Positions 44,146 to 53,218 of a DNA stretch of 64,000 nucleotides are shown here, one piece after another. The stretch lies in NCBI GenBank assembly GCA_017617335.1, contig JAFZWK010000054.1:1-64000 (forward strand), given 5' to 3'. The translations under genes and the position numbers were made by a program. Positions within the stretch are counted from its first letter, which is position 1; the number at the start of each line of letters is the position of its first letter. This stretch comes from Bacteroidaceae bacterium (GTDB taxonomy: Bacteria > Bacteroidota > Bacteroidia > Bacteroidales > Bacteroidaceae). Below the pieces are notes generated by a model, which worked only from the letters and a program-made list of their open reading frames with translations, had not been told where the DNA came from and ran no database searches.

Positions 44146-45360
44146 ATGGAACAGGAAAGCATCTTAAAACAACTGACTCGACAAGAAACGTGGGAGGAGT
44201 TTCTTGCGTACCGACTGCTGAAAGGCCGTTTTACTTGGCATGAGTTCGACGAGGCCGACAGTTTCGTGGAACGGGAAACGTACCATCATCTGGCACAAAG
44301 GATAGCAGAGGGTGAAGGCCTGGGCATTCCCCAGAAGAAGATCGTCAACAAGATGGGTACGGGCAGAAAACGGGTGGTCTATAGCTTTGAGCCCAACGAG
44401 ATGATGATACTCAAGCTCATAGCCTATAAACTCTATGATTACGACGGGTATTTCGCCCCCAACTGCTATGCGTTCCGTCGTGGCATGAAGGCCAACGATG
44501 CCATTTTTCGCATCAAGCGGGCCATCGGAGGCCGGAAAATGTGGGCATACAAACTGGACATCCACGATTATTTCAATTCCATTTCCGTAGAAATCCTGCT
44601 TCCGATGCTGGAGAAAATGCTGGCTGGCGATCCTCTTTTGTACGTTTTTTTCAGAAACATGCTGACTGACGACAGAGCCATTTCAGGCGGCGAAACCATA
44701 CATGAAAAACATGGCGTGATGGCAGGCACACCTACAGCTCCTTTCCTGGCTGATGTGTATCTGAACGAAGTGGACAGGCATTTCTTTGATGCGAAAGTCA
44801 TTTATGCCCGCTATTCCGACGACATCATCCTCTTTGCTCCTGACTTTGAGACGCTTGGAGAGTATAAAAACCAGATGGCGGCATTTCTCAGGAGATACCG
44901 CCTTGAGCTGAATCCTAACAAGGAAAGAATATATTCGCCTGATGAAGCCTACGAATTCTTGGGATTCAAGTGTCATGCACGCGATATAGACATCTCGGAA
45001 GCCACCAAAAAGAAGATGAAGGGCAAAATCAAGCGTGCTACCAAGTCGCTGTTGCGCTGGAGCGCCAGGAACCGCATTGAACACGAAAAGGCGATGAAGG
45101 GACTCATAAACCATTTCAACCGTATTTTTTTCGAGAATGGTGATACGGAGGCTCTCACATGGTCGAGGTGGTTCTTCCCTGTCATAAACAAAACGGATGG
45201 ACTGAGAGAGATCGACCATTACCTTCAACAGAACATCCGCTTCCTCCGTACAGGTAAACACAACAAGACGAACTACAGGACGGATTATGCCCAACTTAAG
45301 CAGTTGGGGTACAAGAGTTTAGTGAACGAGTATTATAAGTACAAAAAGAATTCAAAGTGA
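44146..45360 (+). CDS. stand-alone reverse transcriptase
   Basis: The 404-residue protein has RT fingers/palm motifs in order: KIVNKMGTGRKRVVYSF (RT1), NCYAFRRG (RT2), YKLDIHDYFNSI with Asp138 (RT3), HGVMAGTPTAPFLADVYLNEVD (RT4), YARYSDDIILF with the catalytic Tyr223-Ser-Asp-Asp226 (RT5), LELNPNKERIYSPDEAYEFLGFK (RT6/7), then a short helical thumb. No maturase or endonuclease domain is present, so it is not a normal group II intron protein. The retron NAxxH and VTG signatures are not seen. The start ATG is the only one available: an in-frame TGA lies nine bases upstream. It is placed 20 bases after the structured element and probably makes cDNA from it, by inference. Confidence 0.92.
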   Translation: MEQESILKQLTRQETWEEFLAYRLLKGRFTWHEFDEADSFVERETYHHLAQRIAEGEGLGIPQKKIVNKMGTGRKRVVYSFEPNEMMILKLIAYKLYDYDGYFAPNCYAFRRGMKANDAIFRIKRAIGGRKMWAYKLDIHDYFNSISVEILLPMLEKMLAGDPLLYVFFRNMLTDDRAISGGETIHEKHGVMAGTPTAPFLADVYLNEVDRHFFDAKVIYARYSDDIILFAPDFETLGEYKNQMAAFLRRYRLELNPNKERIYSPDEAYEFLGFKCHARDIDISEATKKKMKGKIKRATKSLLRWSARNRIEHEKAMKGLINHFNRIFFENGDTEALTWSRWFFPVINKTDGLREIDHYLQQNIRFLRTGKHNKTNYRTDYAQLKQLGYKSLVNEYYKYKKNSK

Positions 45361-45370
45361 ATCATTCTCT

Positions 45371-46696
45371 ATGATGAAAACAATTACCATGAAAGTATCC
45401 GCCTCCCTACTGATGTGGATTGCCGCAAGTGCTCTCTATGCCCAGAATCCCATCTCTCCGATGGGTGTTTACATCGCAGACCCTACGGCTCGCGTGGACA
45501 AGGATGGGCGCATGTATGTCTACGGTTCCCTGGATAAGGTGCCTACCACTTATTGCAGTACCGACTATCATGTGCTCTCGAGTGCGAACCTGAAGGATTG
45601 GACGCTTTTCCTGAACCGTTTCTCGTCGAAGGGAGAGAACGATGAGGTCAGCTACAGCGACGGGTATCTCTATGCGCCTGACATGATGTACAGAAACGGC
45701 ACGTATTACCTTTACTACGATACAGCCGATGGTAGCGAGGGGGTGGCTATGAGTGAGTCTCCTGCAGGGCCTTTCCGCAACGGAACGAAGATAGAGGGCA
45801 TCTCAGGTATCGATCCGAATGTCTTTGTTGACGATGATGGACAGGCTTATTACTTCTGGGGGCAGTTTTCTGCCAAAGGAGCCAAGATGAATGATGATAT
45901 GAAAACTCTTGACAAAAGCAGCGTCAAGGATGGTATCCTTACGGAGCGGGAACACGGATTCCACGAGGGCGGATTTGTCTTCAAACGCAACGGGTGGTAC
46001 TACTATGTCTATACCGATGTGACCCGCAGGGACGAGGCTTGCTGCATCGGATACAGCATGAGCCGTCATCCGATGGGGCCCTATGAATACAAGGGTATCA
46101 TCATCGACAATACGGGCTGTGATCCAGGCAACTGGAACAATCATGGATCGGTTGTGAAGTTTGGCGATCGCTGGTATGTGCTTTATCATCGTGCGACCCA
46201 CAACAGCAACACGATGCGGAAGGCTTGCATCGAACCCATCCGTTTTCGTGCTGACGGAACAATTCCTGAGGTCGAGATGACTACTCAGGGGGCTTCTGAC
46301 CCGCTCTCAGCCTATGATAAACTGGATGCTGCGCGTGCATGTCTGCTGCACGGCAACGTTCGCGTCGAGTGGATGGAAGATATCCGTCGTGAGGTTCTTG
46401 GCAAATGTCATGTTGGAGACCGCGTGGTCTATAAGTATCTGAACTTTCAAAAAGGTGCCAGGAAGATGACTCTTCGCGTTAGGTCAGAAGGGGGTGGATG
46501 CATCCGTGCTGTCCTGGATCATCATTTTCATGGCACGTTTGGAGCGGTGGATGTCCCTGCTGGTCAGGATTGGGTGGAACTCTCCTGCGAACTGAAGGAA
46601 AATGTCAAAGGGGTGCATGCTCTTTGGCTATGTTTTGATGGAAAGGCGGAAACGGGAGATCTCTTTCAGGTCGATTGGATAAAATTCGAGAATTAG
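45371..46696 (+). CDS. GH43-family glycoside hydrolase, secreted
   Basis: The 441-residue protein has a signal peptide (to about residue 25, ASALYAQ). A five-bladed propeller (about 28-310) carries IADPTARVDKDG, SGIDPNVFVDDDG and FHEGGFVFKRNG, the Asp-Asp-Glu pattern of GH43. A C-terminal CBM6-like beta-sandwich (about 320-441) ends DLFQVDWIKFEN. Arabinofuranosidase or xylosidase activity is likely. It starts 10 bases after the reverse transcriptase stop, yet its function suggests it belongs to the polysaccharide enzymes nearby; co-transcription with the RT may be accidental. Confidence 0.92.
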   Translation: MMKTITMKVSASLLMWIAASALYAQNPISPMGVYIADPTARVDKDGRMYVYGSLDKVPTTYCSTDYHVLSSANLKDWTLFLNRFSSKGENDEVSYSDGYLYAPDMMYRNGTYYLYYDTADGSEGVAMSESPAGPFRNGTKIEGISGIDPNVFVDDDGQAYYFWGQFSAKGAKMNDDMKTLDKSSVKDGILTEREHGFHEGGFVFKRNGWYYYVYTDVTRRDEACCIGYSMSRHPMGPYEYKGIIIDNTGCDPGNWNNHGSVVKFGDRWYVLYHRATHNSNTMRKACIEPIRFRADGTIPEVEMTTQGASDPLSAYDKLDAARACLLHGNVRVEWMEDIRREVLGKCHVGDRVVYKYLNFQKGARKMTLRVRSEGGGCIRAVLDHHFHGTFGAVDVPAGQDWVELSCELKENVKGVHALWLCFDGKAETGDLFQVDWIKFEN

Positions 46697-46734
46697 TTAA
46701 ACTCCAGTCGTTGGGGAAAGTGTACGAAAAATCT

Positions 46735-48663
46735 TTACTTGTTACGTAGAGTCCGCATAGCATTGAGTACCGCCAGAACGGTAACACCCACGTCTGCAAA
46801 CACGGCCATTCCCATCGTGGCGAGACCAAAGGTTGCAAGCAACAGGACAGCAATCTTTACTCCGATGGCAAGCCAGATATTTTGATGTGCGATTCGGATC
46901 GTGCGGCGTGCGATACGGATTGCGGTAGCAATCTTTAGGGGATTGTCGTTCATCAGGACTACGTCTGCCGCCTCGATGGCAGCATCTGATCCCAAGCCTC
47001 CCATCGCGATGCCTACGTCTGCTCGAGCCAAGGCTGGTGCATCATTGATACCGTCTCCCACGAAAGCCAGACAGGTGTCTTGGGGCTTGTCTTGCAGCAA
47101 TTGAGCTACATGCTTGACTTTCTCATCAGGCAGCAGTTCCGTATAGACTTCGTCAAGATGGAGTTTCTGAGCCACATCTTGTCCCACTTCCTGGCGGTCG
47201 CCCGTAAGCATCACAGTCTTCCTGACACCCAGTTTCTTCAGTTCTGCCACCGCCTCTGCGCTATCCTCCTTTATCTTGTCGTTGATGACGATATGACCCG
47301 CATAAACGCCGTCGATGGAGATGTGAATGACGGTGCCAACGTCGTGGGCGCAGTTATGCCATTGGGCTCCTGCCGTATCCATCATCTTTGTGTTTCCTAC
47401 GCAGACGATCTTGCCGTTCACTTTGGCTCGGACACCTTGTCCGGCTATTTCCTCCACATCGGTTGTTATGCAGCCATCGGTGGCTTCGTCAGGAAATGCA
47501 TCCCTCAATGCAGCTCCGATGGGATGGGTGGTGAAATGCTCCACGTGGGCGGCCAAATGCAGCAGATGATGCTCGTTCTCGATGCTGGGGTGTACGGCTT
47601 CTACTGCAAATTGTCCGTGGGTGAGCGTTCCTGTCTTATCGAAGACTATGGTGCTTACTCGATCCAGAGTCTCCATATAGTTGCTTCCCTTTATCAGAAT
47701 ACCGTTGCGTGAGGCACCACCTATTCCGCCAAAGAATGTGAGAGGAACAGAGATGACGAGAGCGCAGGGACACGATACGATGAGGAACATCAAGGCTCGA
47801 TACAACCATGTGGGGAAGTTCTGCAGGAAGGTTCCACTCAGAAAAAGTGGAGGGAGAATGGCCAACACGATAGCGATGAATACCACGATGGGAGTGTAGA
47901 TGCGTGCGAACTTGGTGATGAAGTTCTCGCTCTTGGACTTGTGTTCATCGGCGCTTTCCACCAGTTGGATGATCTTAGAGACAGTACTCTCGCCGAAACT
48001 CTTCGTGGTGCGAACACGGATTACACCACTCAGATTGATGCACCCAGAGATGACCTCGTCGCCACACGTCAGGTCGCGTGGCATACTCTCACCCGTCAAG
48101 GCAAGAGTGTTGAGCGAGGTAGCTCCTTCCGTAAGAATACCATCCAAGGGAACTTTCTCACCAGGCTTGACGATGATGGTTTCGCCCACTTGAACTTCTT
48201 TTGGATTGACTTCCCAGATTTTGTTATCACGTTCCACGTAAGCCACATCAGGGCGGATGTTCATCAGATGGGCGATGCTTTCACGGCTCTTCCCCTCGGC
48301 ATATCCCTCGAAGAGTTCACCTACTTGGAAAAATAGCATCACAAAGACGGCTTCAGGAAACTGAGTCTCAGCTCCAGGAAGGAAACCGATGCAGAGTGCT
48401 CCGATGGTGGCGATTGACATGAGGAAATTCTCGTTGAAGAGGTTGCCCTCGAAGGCTTCCTCGGCCGCTTCTTTCAGAACGTCGAATCCTATCAGCAGAT
48501 AGGGAATGAGATAGATAAGCAGCAGTTGCCAAGTAGGGAGATTGAGGTTCTTTTCAATCAGAACTGCGATGACCAGAAGAATAGCTGCTCCAACAATGAG
48601 AAGAATCTTCCCTTTCGTGCCCTCGTCGTGATGATGCTCGTGATGATGATGTTCGTGTGCCAT
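46735..48663 (-). CDS. heavy-metal P1B-type ATPase (Zn/Cd/Co/Pb type)
   Basis: The 642-residue membrane pump exports a transition metal. The N-terminus is a His-rich stretch (MAHEHHHHEHHHDEG) in place of an HMA domain. Features are the TGES loop (ALTGESMPRD), CPC in the sixth TM (VSCPCALVISVP), DKTGTLT with phosphorylated Asp342, an HP motif (TTHPIGAAL) and GDGINDAPAL. CPC plus the His-rich tail favours a zinc/cadmium-type pump. Its promoter overlaps a perfect dyad, suggesting a metal-responsive repressor. Confidence 0.94.
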   Translation of the reverse strand: MAHEHHHHEHHHDEGTKGKILLIVGAAILLVIAVLIEKNLNLPTWQLLLIYLIPYLLIGFDVLKEAAEEAFEGNLFNENFLMSIATIGALCIGFLPGAETQFPEAVFVMLFFQVGELFEGYAEGKSRESIAHLMNIRPDVAYVERDNKIWEVNPKEVQVGETIIVKPGEKVPLDGILTEGATSLNTLALTGESMPRDLTCGDEVISGCINLSGVIRVRTTKSFGESTVSKIIQLVESADEHKSKSENFITKFARIYTPIVVFIAIVLAILPPLFLSGTFLQNFPTWLYRALMFLIVSCPCALVISVPLTFFGGIGGASRNGILIKGSNYMETLDRVSTIVFDKTGTLTHGQFAVEAVHPSIENEHHLLHLAAHVEHFTTHPIGAALRDAFPDEATDGCITTDVEEIAGQGVRAKVNGKIVCVGNTKMMDTAGAQWHNCAHDVGTVIHISIDGVYAGHIVINDKIKEDSAEAVAELKKLGVRKTVMLTGDRQEVGQDVAQKLHLDEVYTELLPDEKVKHVAQLLQDKPQDTCLAFVGDGINDAPALARADVGIAMGGLGSDAAIEAADVVLMNDNPLKIATAIRIARRTIRIAHQNIWLAIGVKIAVLLLATFGLATMGMAVFADVGVTVLAVLNAMRTLRNK

Positions 48664-48700
48664 ATTGTATGCGTTTCTTTTCTTTTTCTTATTGACGATG

Positions 48701-48736
48701 CAAAGGTACGGGAAGTTTTTTGCAACTTGGTTGCAA
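48701..48736 (-). promoter_or_regulatory. predicted promoter with overlapping dyad operator of the metal ATPase
   Basis: The minus-strand -7 box TACCTTTG (48708-48701) is followed upstream by the perfect dyad TTGCAAC-TTG-GTTGCAA (48720-48736), covering the expected -33 region. Binding there would block RNA polymerase. Confidence 0.65.
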
Positions 48737-48768
48737 AAAGAAAGAGGACACTTGGAAAAGCGCCCTCT
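48736..48768 (-). terminator. intrinsic terminator of the 48795 gene
   Basis: On the minus strand AGAGGGCGCTT-TTCC-AAGTGTCCTCT (48768-48743) forms an 11-bp stem with two G-U pairs, followed by a T-rich run (complement of 48736-48743). It sits immediately next to the ATPase operator. Confidence 0.8.
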
Positions 48769-48794
48769 TCTATGAGGTTCAAGAAAGGAATCTG

Positions 48795-49598
48795 TTATTT
48801 AACAGCAACCTTTTCGCCACCGATAACGTAGATGCCACGAGGAAGTGACTGGAGTGCAGAGTTGATGTTAACCTGCTTCTTAATCAGACTACCTTGAGTG
48901 TTGTAAACGTCAACGGTAGCATCAGCTGCCTGCAGCTTTTCGATGCTGGTCTCAATGCCGTCAATATTGGATACGTGCTTGATTTCCAGCTTGGTAGCGG
49001 TGGGAGTTTGAGTGTCCCAAGTGAAGCCGCAACGAGTGGGCAGGAAAGTCTTGTCCCCCTCTGTGCGAACCAGGATACTCTCCAGAATGTAGGCATCCTG
49101 CTGAGCAGGAATACCATAGCGTCCCTCAACCTGCAGGCTTTCCCAGCTGCTTCCGAAGGTAACCTGATTGCCCTTGCCGTCAGACATCGTGACGCTCTTT
49201 AACTCAGTATTTATGCCTCTTGAATTGGTGCTCAGGGCTTTCAGTGTCTGAGTCTTTGGAGAGAAGATCAGGTAGGGTTTGCCTGCCTCGATACCTTCGT
49301 TGGTGCAATCCAAGAAGTACATGTTGACGGTGGAACCTTCCTGACGAACTGCAGCCAGACGCTCAATCTGAACGTCAGGAGCGGCAGTTTGAAGCTGCTC
49401 AGCTGAAAGACTCATTGGCAAACAGATGGTGTTGTAACCAGCGAACAGGGTTCGATTGACCTGTACGGGCTGAGTTGCTGCCTCGAGAGCCTCAACGTTG
49501 AGTTTAAGACTACTGGTATAAAAATTCCTTGTTGTTTGAGCAAATGTTTGTGTACACATGGCTGCTACAGCCATCAATGCAACTGTAATTTTTTTCAT
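48795..49598 (-). CDS. small secreted protein with a C-terminal sorting-like motif
   Basis: The 267-residue protein has a signal peptide (MKKITVALMAVAAMCTQTFAQ). The mature region is beta-rich, with a TLFAGYNTICLPMSLSAEQL segment seen in many Bacteroidales surface proteins. The end, VDVYNTQGSLIKK ... LPRGIYVIGGEKVAVK, matches the C-terminal element of the proteins at 4692 and 40844. Function unknown. It has its own terminator. Confidence 0.8.
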   Translation of the reverse strand: MKKITVALMAVAAMCTQTFAQTTRNFYTSSLKLNVEALEAATQPVQVNRTLFAGYNTICLPMSLSAEQLQTAAPDVQIERLAAVRQEGSTVNMYFLDCTNEGIEAGKPYLIFSPKTQTLKALSTNSRGINTELKSVTMSDGKGNQVTFGSSWESLQVEGRYGIPAQQDAYILESILVRTEGDKTFLPTRCGFTWDTQTPTATKLEIKHVSNIDGIETSIEKLQAADATVDVYNTQGSLIKKQVNINSALQSLPRGIYVIGGEKVAVK

Positions 49599-49688
49599 AA
49601 GCTTATTACTTTTAAAACATCAATTTCTATGCAATATTACGAAAAAAATTCTTTCGTTGCATCATTCTGACACGTGGTTTAATACTTT

Positions 49689-50864
49689 TTAACGCATTTC
49701 GCTTTCACTTTCGTTCCAAAAGTCTTCTGCGCTCTTTACTTGGGACTGATATTCTCCATTCTGAAGGCTTTTGCGGGCAGGTGAAGGGGTGCTGCCAGAG
49801 GTGGTGGCTCGAGCACTTCCACGATAGTCCTTCCATCGTTGCATGATACTGCGTACATAGCCTTCGGTTTCAGTACCTCTCAGATAGCCACTCTTGACTA
49901 CCGGATCATTGTACCATTTGGGATCAGCCAGATGCAGAATGTAGGGTGCGACATCGTTCCAAACCTTCTCGTTTCCTCCATTTTTTCTGGTAAGTGCCAT
50001 GGCGTCGCGTACGTGGTGAGATCCTCCGTTGTATGCTGCCAGAACGAAGTAGATCCGTTCGTTAGGATCTTGTATGTCGGAGAAAGTACTTTGAAGTTTT
50101 CGGATGTATCGTGCTCCTGCTGCGATATTCTGCTCAGGATCGAAGACCTTGTTGGCTGCCAATCCCAGCTGTCGAGCTGTGCCAGGCATGATTTGCATCA
50201 AACCTTGTGCTCCCGCCCAGGAAATGGCTCGTGGATCAAATCCAGATTCCTGGTAGCATTGTGCAGCCAGCAATCTCCAATCCCATCCTGCCGTACTGGA
50301 ATAGCGGATAAAAAGATCATCGAATTGCGAGATGATGCCATGCTTGGGGTCTGCCATCTTGGGGCGTGGTTTCCTTCGAGTGTTATGTTGTTTTTTCTCT
50401 TTATCAAGAATCCTGTCAGGACGTTTGGGATCCCACCATTTTTGAAGCGTTTTTTTTAAGATTGGAGAATCGTCGCGGGTAATCCACATTTTGCCAGGGC
50501 CTATTTGCAGGGCTATCAATTCTACTTTGCCAGTCTGCAGCATCTCGTAGAGCGTGGCTGTATCTGGAGCAATCTCCATATTCAGGCGGGCTCCAATATG
50601 AGAGGCAAATTCCTCGGCCATCTCGAACTGGAGGCCAAATCCTTTGCCTCGCATTTCATAGTAGGTGTCAGGACCACTCAATGTAACAGCCACCAGAAGG
50701 CCTTCAGCTTGGATTTGTGGCAAGTCATATACGCCAGAGGTGTCTTCCTCTGCCTCGCTGAACATGCTGGAGGGTGTGTGATTTTTTTCTTGTTCACAAG
50801 AAGTCAGCAAGCAACAACATGTTACTAGGAGACTTCCAAGTCGAGATGAGAGGCTACTGGGCAA
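49689..50864 (-). CDS. membrane-bound lytic transglycosylase (MltF-like lipoprotein)
   Basis: The protein is 391 residues from a TTG start at 50864, which gives a good lipoprotein signal (hydrophobic SLLVTCCCLL, lipobox ending at Cys23). No ATG gives a signal peptide, and the next Met comes after it. A short solute-binding-like domain (about 45-125, with LQFEMAEEFASHIGARLNME) is followed by a soluble lytic transglycosylase domain: ESGFDPRAISWAGAQGLMQIMPGTA with the catalytic Glu, and FVLAAYNGG. It cleaves peptidoglycan in the periplasm. The first domain is much shorter than in E. coli MltF. The start overlaps the udk stop. Confidence 0.85.
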   Translation of the reverse strand: MPSSLSSRLGSLLVTCCCLLTSCEQEKNHTPSSMFSEAEEDTSGVYDLPQIQAEGLLVAVTLSGPDTYYEMRGKGFGLQFEMAEEFASHIGARLNMEIAPDTATLYEMLQTGKVELIALQIGPGKMWITRDDSPILKKTLQKWWDPKRPDRILDKEKKQHNTRRKPRPKMADPKHGIISQFDDLFIRYSSTAGWDWRLLAAQCYQESGFDPRAISWAGAQGLMQIMPGTARQLGLAANKVFDPEQNIAAGARYIRKLQSTFSDIQDPNERIYFVLAAYNGGSHHVRDAMALTRKNGGNEKVWNDVAPYILHLADPKWYNDPVVKSGYLRGTETEGYVRSIMQRWKDYRGSARATTSGSTPSPARKSLQNGEYQSQVKSAEDFWNESESEMR

Positions 50865-51480
50865 TGAATCCTGGTTTGAGTCTGTGGATGATATAGGTGC
50901 GCATGATGTCGATAGCTCGAGTGTTGTTGCCACCAAGTGGAACAATCAGGTCAGCATAGCGCTTGGTAGGCTCGATAAACTCTTCGTGCATGGGTTTCAA
51001 TACTTCCAGATAACGATCGATAACCATCTGAGTGGTACGGCCACGTTCGATGGTATCACGCTGAATGACACGGATCAGACGCTCATCAGAATCGGTATCC
51101 ACAAAGATTTTCAGGTCCATCAAGTCGCGAAGTTCCTTTTTCCATAGCGCCATGATGCCTTCGATGATGATTACCTCGCAAGGCTCTATGTGAACGGTCT
51201 CAGGGAGACGGTTAGAGATAATGTAACTGTAGGTTGGCTGCTCGATGGCTTTTCCGTTTCGCAGGTCCTGAATCTGAGCGGTCAGCAAATCCCAATCAAA
51301 TGCATCCGGATGATCGAAATTGATGTGTCGGCGCTCGTCCATCGTGAGGTGCGTTGTGTCATTATAATATGAGTCCTGCGGGATAATTGCAACCTTATCT
51401 GTTGGTAGGGTCTCAATAATCTTCTTTACTACGGTCGTTTTACCAGAGCCAGTACCTCCAGCAATTCCTATAATGTACAT
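50854..51480 (-). CDS. udk: uridine kinase
   Basis: The 208-residue P-loop kinase has GGTGSGKT at residues 8-15, followed by PQDSYYND and a region HINFDHPDAFDWDLL. Length and motifs fit uridine/cytidine kinases of pyrimidine salvage. Confidence 0.95.
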   Translation of the reverse strand: MYIIGIAGGTGSGKTTVVKKIIETLPTDKVAIIPQDSYYNDTTHLTMDERRHINFDHPDAFDWDLLTAQIQDLRNGKAIEQPTYSYIISNRLPETVHIEPCEVIIIEGIMALWKKELRDLMDLKIFVDTDSDERLIRVIQRDTIERGRTTQMVIDRYLEVLKPMHEEFIEPTKRYADLIVPLGGNNTRAIDIMRTYIIHRLKPGFIAQ

Positions 51481-51546
51481 TTTAGGACAAATTAGAGTGT
51501 TTGTGCTGTGCCAATTTCCTTTTACAAAGTTTTTTCTCGATAAATT

Positions 51547-53166
51547 TCATTTAATGTTAGGCTCTTCCAGGCCCAATCCTTTCTTCTTATCAATAACCTT
51601 CAGAATGAGGCCCAGAATGAAGGCTGCCACACCCAAACCGGCGAGCATGATGAGAGGAGCAGTATAGTTGAATTGGGTGGGGTCTGTTACATCAGGGTTG
51701 GTCTTGTCAAGAACCTGACCGATGAGCAGAGGGAAGAGCCAGAGTCCGATGTTCTGAATCCAGAAGATTAGGGCGTAGGCTGAACCGATAACCTTAGCAT
51801 CCACCAGTTTGGGGACACTGGGCCAGAGCGAGGCAGGTACCAACGAGAAGGATGCACCAAGTACCAGAATGGTGGCATAAGCGATGGTGATACCTCCTAC
51901 GGCACTGCTCTTGAAGGCTGGCAATACAAATGCGAAGGTCAGATGGCAGGCGATAAGCAGCAAAGAGCCGAGCACCAGCATGGAAGCGGCCTTGCCATGA
52001 TGGTCGAGATAACTGCCTAAAATGGGGGTGATGAGGACAGCTAATAGAGGGAAGACGGCAAAGATTGACTCAGCAGACTGACGCATGTAACCCATATAAC
52101 AATAGGTAATAAGGGCAATGATAGAGATGGTCAACAGACCATATTTCATGTTGTTTCTTTTCTGGAAATTACTAGCAAAACCAGCGGCTGCCACGATAAG
52201 CATGATGATATACTGCACTATGGTGATGCTATTCCCAGCCCAGAAAGAACCACTCTCGGGAGGTGTCAGCGATAGGTTGCATTGCAGCATGTTGACGGCA
52301 TATTTCTGGAAGGGGAAGATGGCAGAATAGTAAAGCACGCAGAGTAGCGCCACAATCCAGAAACCACTATCGGTAAGAATCTTTCCGATGTCGGAAACCT
52401 TGAATGGGTCGTCTTTCTCTTCAGCCTCGCCAGTCTGGGTATCGAGTTTCTTGTCCATGAAGAAATAGACAACGGTCATGATGAGGGCAATGCACATGAG
52501 TACCACGCCGAAAGCCACAGAACGGCTGACGCTGACCTGTCCACCCAGACGAGCAAAGTAGGGCGAGAAAATCATGCAAGTGGCTACGCCTAAGCGGGCA
52601 AGTGCCATCTCAGAACCCATGGCGAGTGCCATCTCGCGGCCCTTGAACCACTTGACGATGCCTCGACTTACCGTAATGCCAGCCATCTCGCAGCCGCAAC
52701 CGAAGATCATGAAGCCACAAGCGGCGAACTTGGCTGATGCGGGCATGCCTTCAGCAAAAGGTAGGATGTCTAACCAGTCGAGACCGAACAAAGGTGCCCA
52801 GTTCAGATGGTTGGTAAACCATGCTTCCAGCCCGCTGCCCATGAAGGCCTCACTTACAGCATACCATTTGATACAGGCACCGAGGAGCATGACCAAAGCT
52901 GAGAGTATGGCGGTGAAGCGTACCCCCATCTTATCCAAAATGATTCCTGCAAAAATAAGGAAGAATACCCACACGTTGAGGAATACCTCAGAACCTTGCA
53001 TACGGCCGAATGATGTGCTATCCCAGCCACGTGTCTCCTGCATGAGGTCCTTGATGGGTGAGAGGATATCCATGAAAATGTAGCTGCAAAACATGGCAAG
53101 GGCTAACAATAGCAATGCTGTCCAACGCATGGCAGCTGAATCTCGAAGTGTTTTTAGTTGTGTCAT
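51547..53166 (-). CDS. MFS transporter, MFSD1-like
   Basis: The 539-residue protein has about 12 TM helices with an expanded loop (about 110-140) and a soluble KDDPF-containing central loop (about 240-255). Motif A-like GIILDKMGVRF follows TM2, and the C-terminal half has LGSYLDHHGK. The overall look resembles eukaryotic MFSD1, which exports dipeptides from lysosomes, so dipeptide transport is an inference. It is followed upstream by a secreted S9 peptidase, a matching peptide-use partner. Confidence 0.85.
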   Translation of the reverse strand: MTQLKTLRDSAAMRWTALLLLALAMFCSYIFMDILSPIKDLMQETRGWDSTSFGRMQGSEVFLNVWVFFLIFAGIILDKMGVRFTAILSALVMLLGACIKWYAVSEAFMGSGLEAWFTNHLNWAPLFGLDWLDILPFAEGMPASAKFAACGFMIFGCGCEMAGITVSRGIVKWFKGREMALAMGSEMALARLGVATCMIFSPYFARLGGQVSVSRSVAFGVVLMCIALIMTVVYFFMDKKLDTQTGEAEEKDDPFKVSDIGKILTDSGFWIVALLCVLYYSAIFPFQKYAVNMLQCNLSLTPPESGSFWAGNSITIVQYIIMLIVAAAGFASNFQKRNNMKYGLLTISIIALITYCYMGYMRQSAESIFAVFPLLAVLITPILGSYLDHHGKAASMLVLGSLLLIACHLTFAFVLPAFKSSAVGGITIAYATILVLGASFSLVPASLWPSVPKLVDAKVIGSAYALIFWIQNIGLWLFPLLIGQVLDKTNPDVTDPTQFNYTAPLIMLAGLGVAAFILGLILKVIDKKKGLGLEEPNIK

Positions 53167-53218
53167 TGTTGTTTTAGGGATATAGGTTTAACGGATTTTT
53201 TCAAAGAAGTATGATAGC

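Noticed and set aside
43439..45360. Diversity-generating retroelement
   Set aside because: No template/variable repeat pair, no Avd-type gene and no C-type lectin target is visible. The RT lacks the usual DGR motif wording in RT4.
43949..45360. Group II intron
   Set aside because: The RT has no maturase or HNH domain, no domain V-like hairpin was seen after it, and a GH43 gene starts 10 bases after the RT stop.
43957..45360. Canonical retron
   Set aside because: The terminal inverted repeat fits, but the NAxxH and VTG signatures of retron RTs are not seen, so I did not name it a retron.
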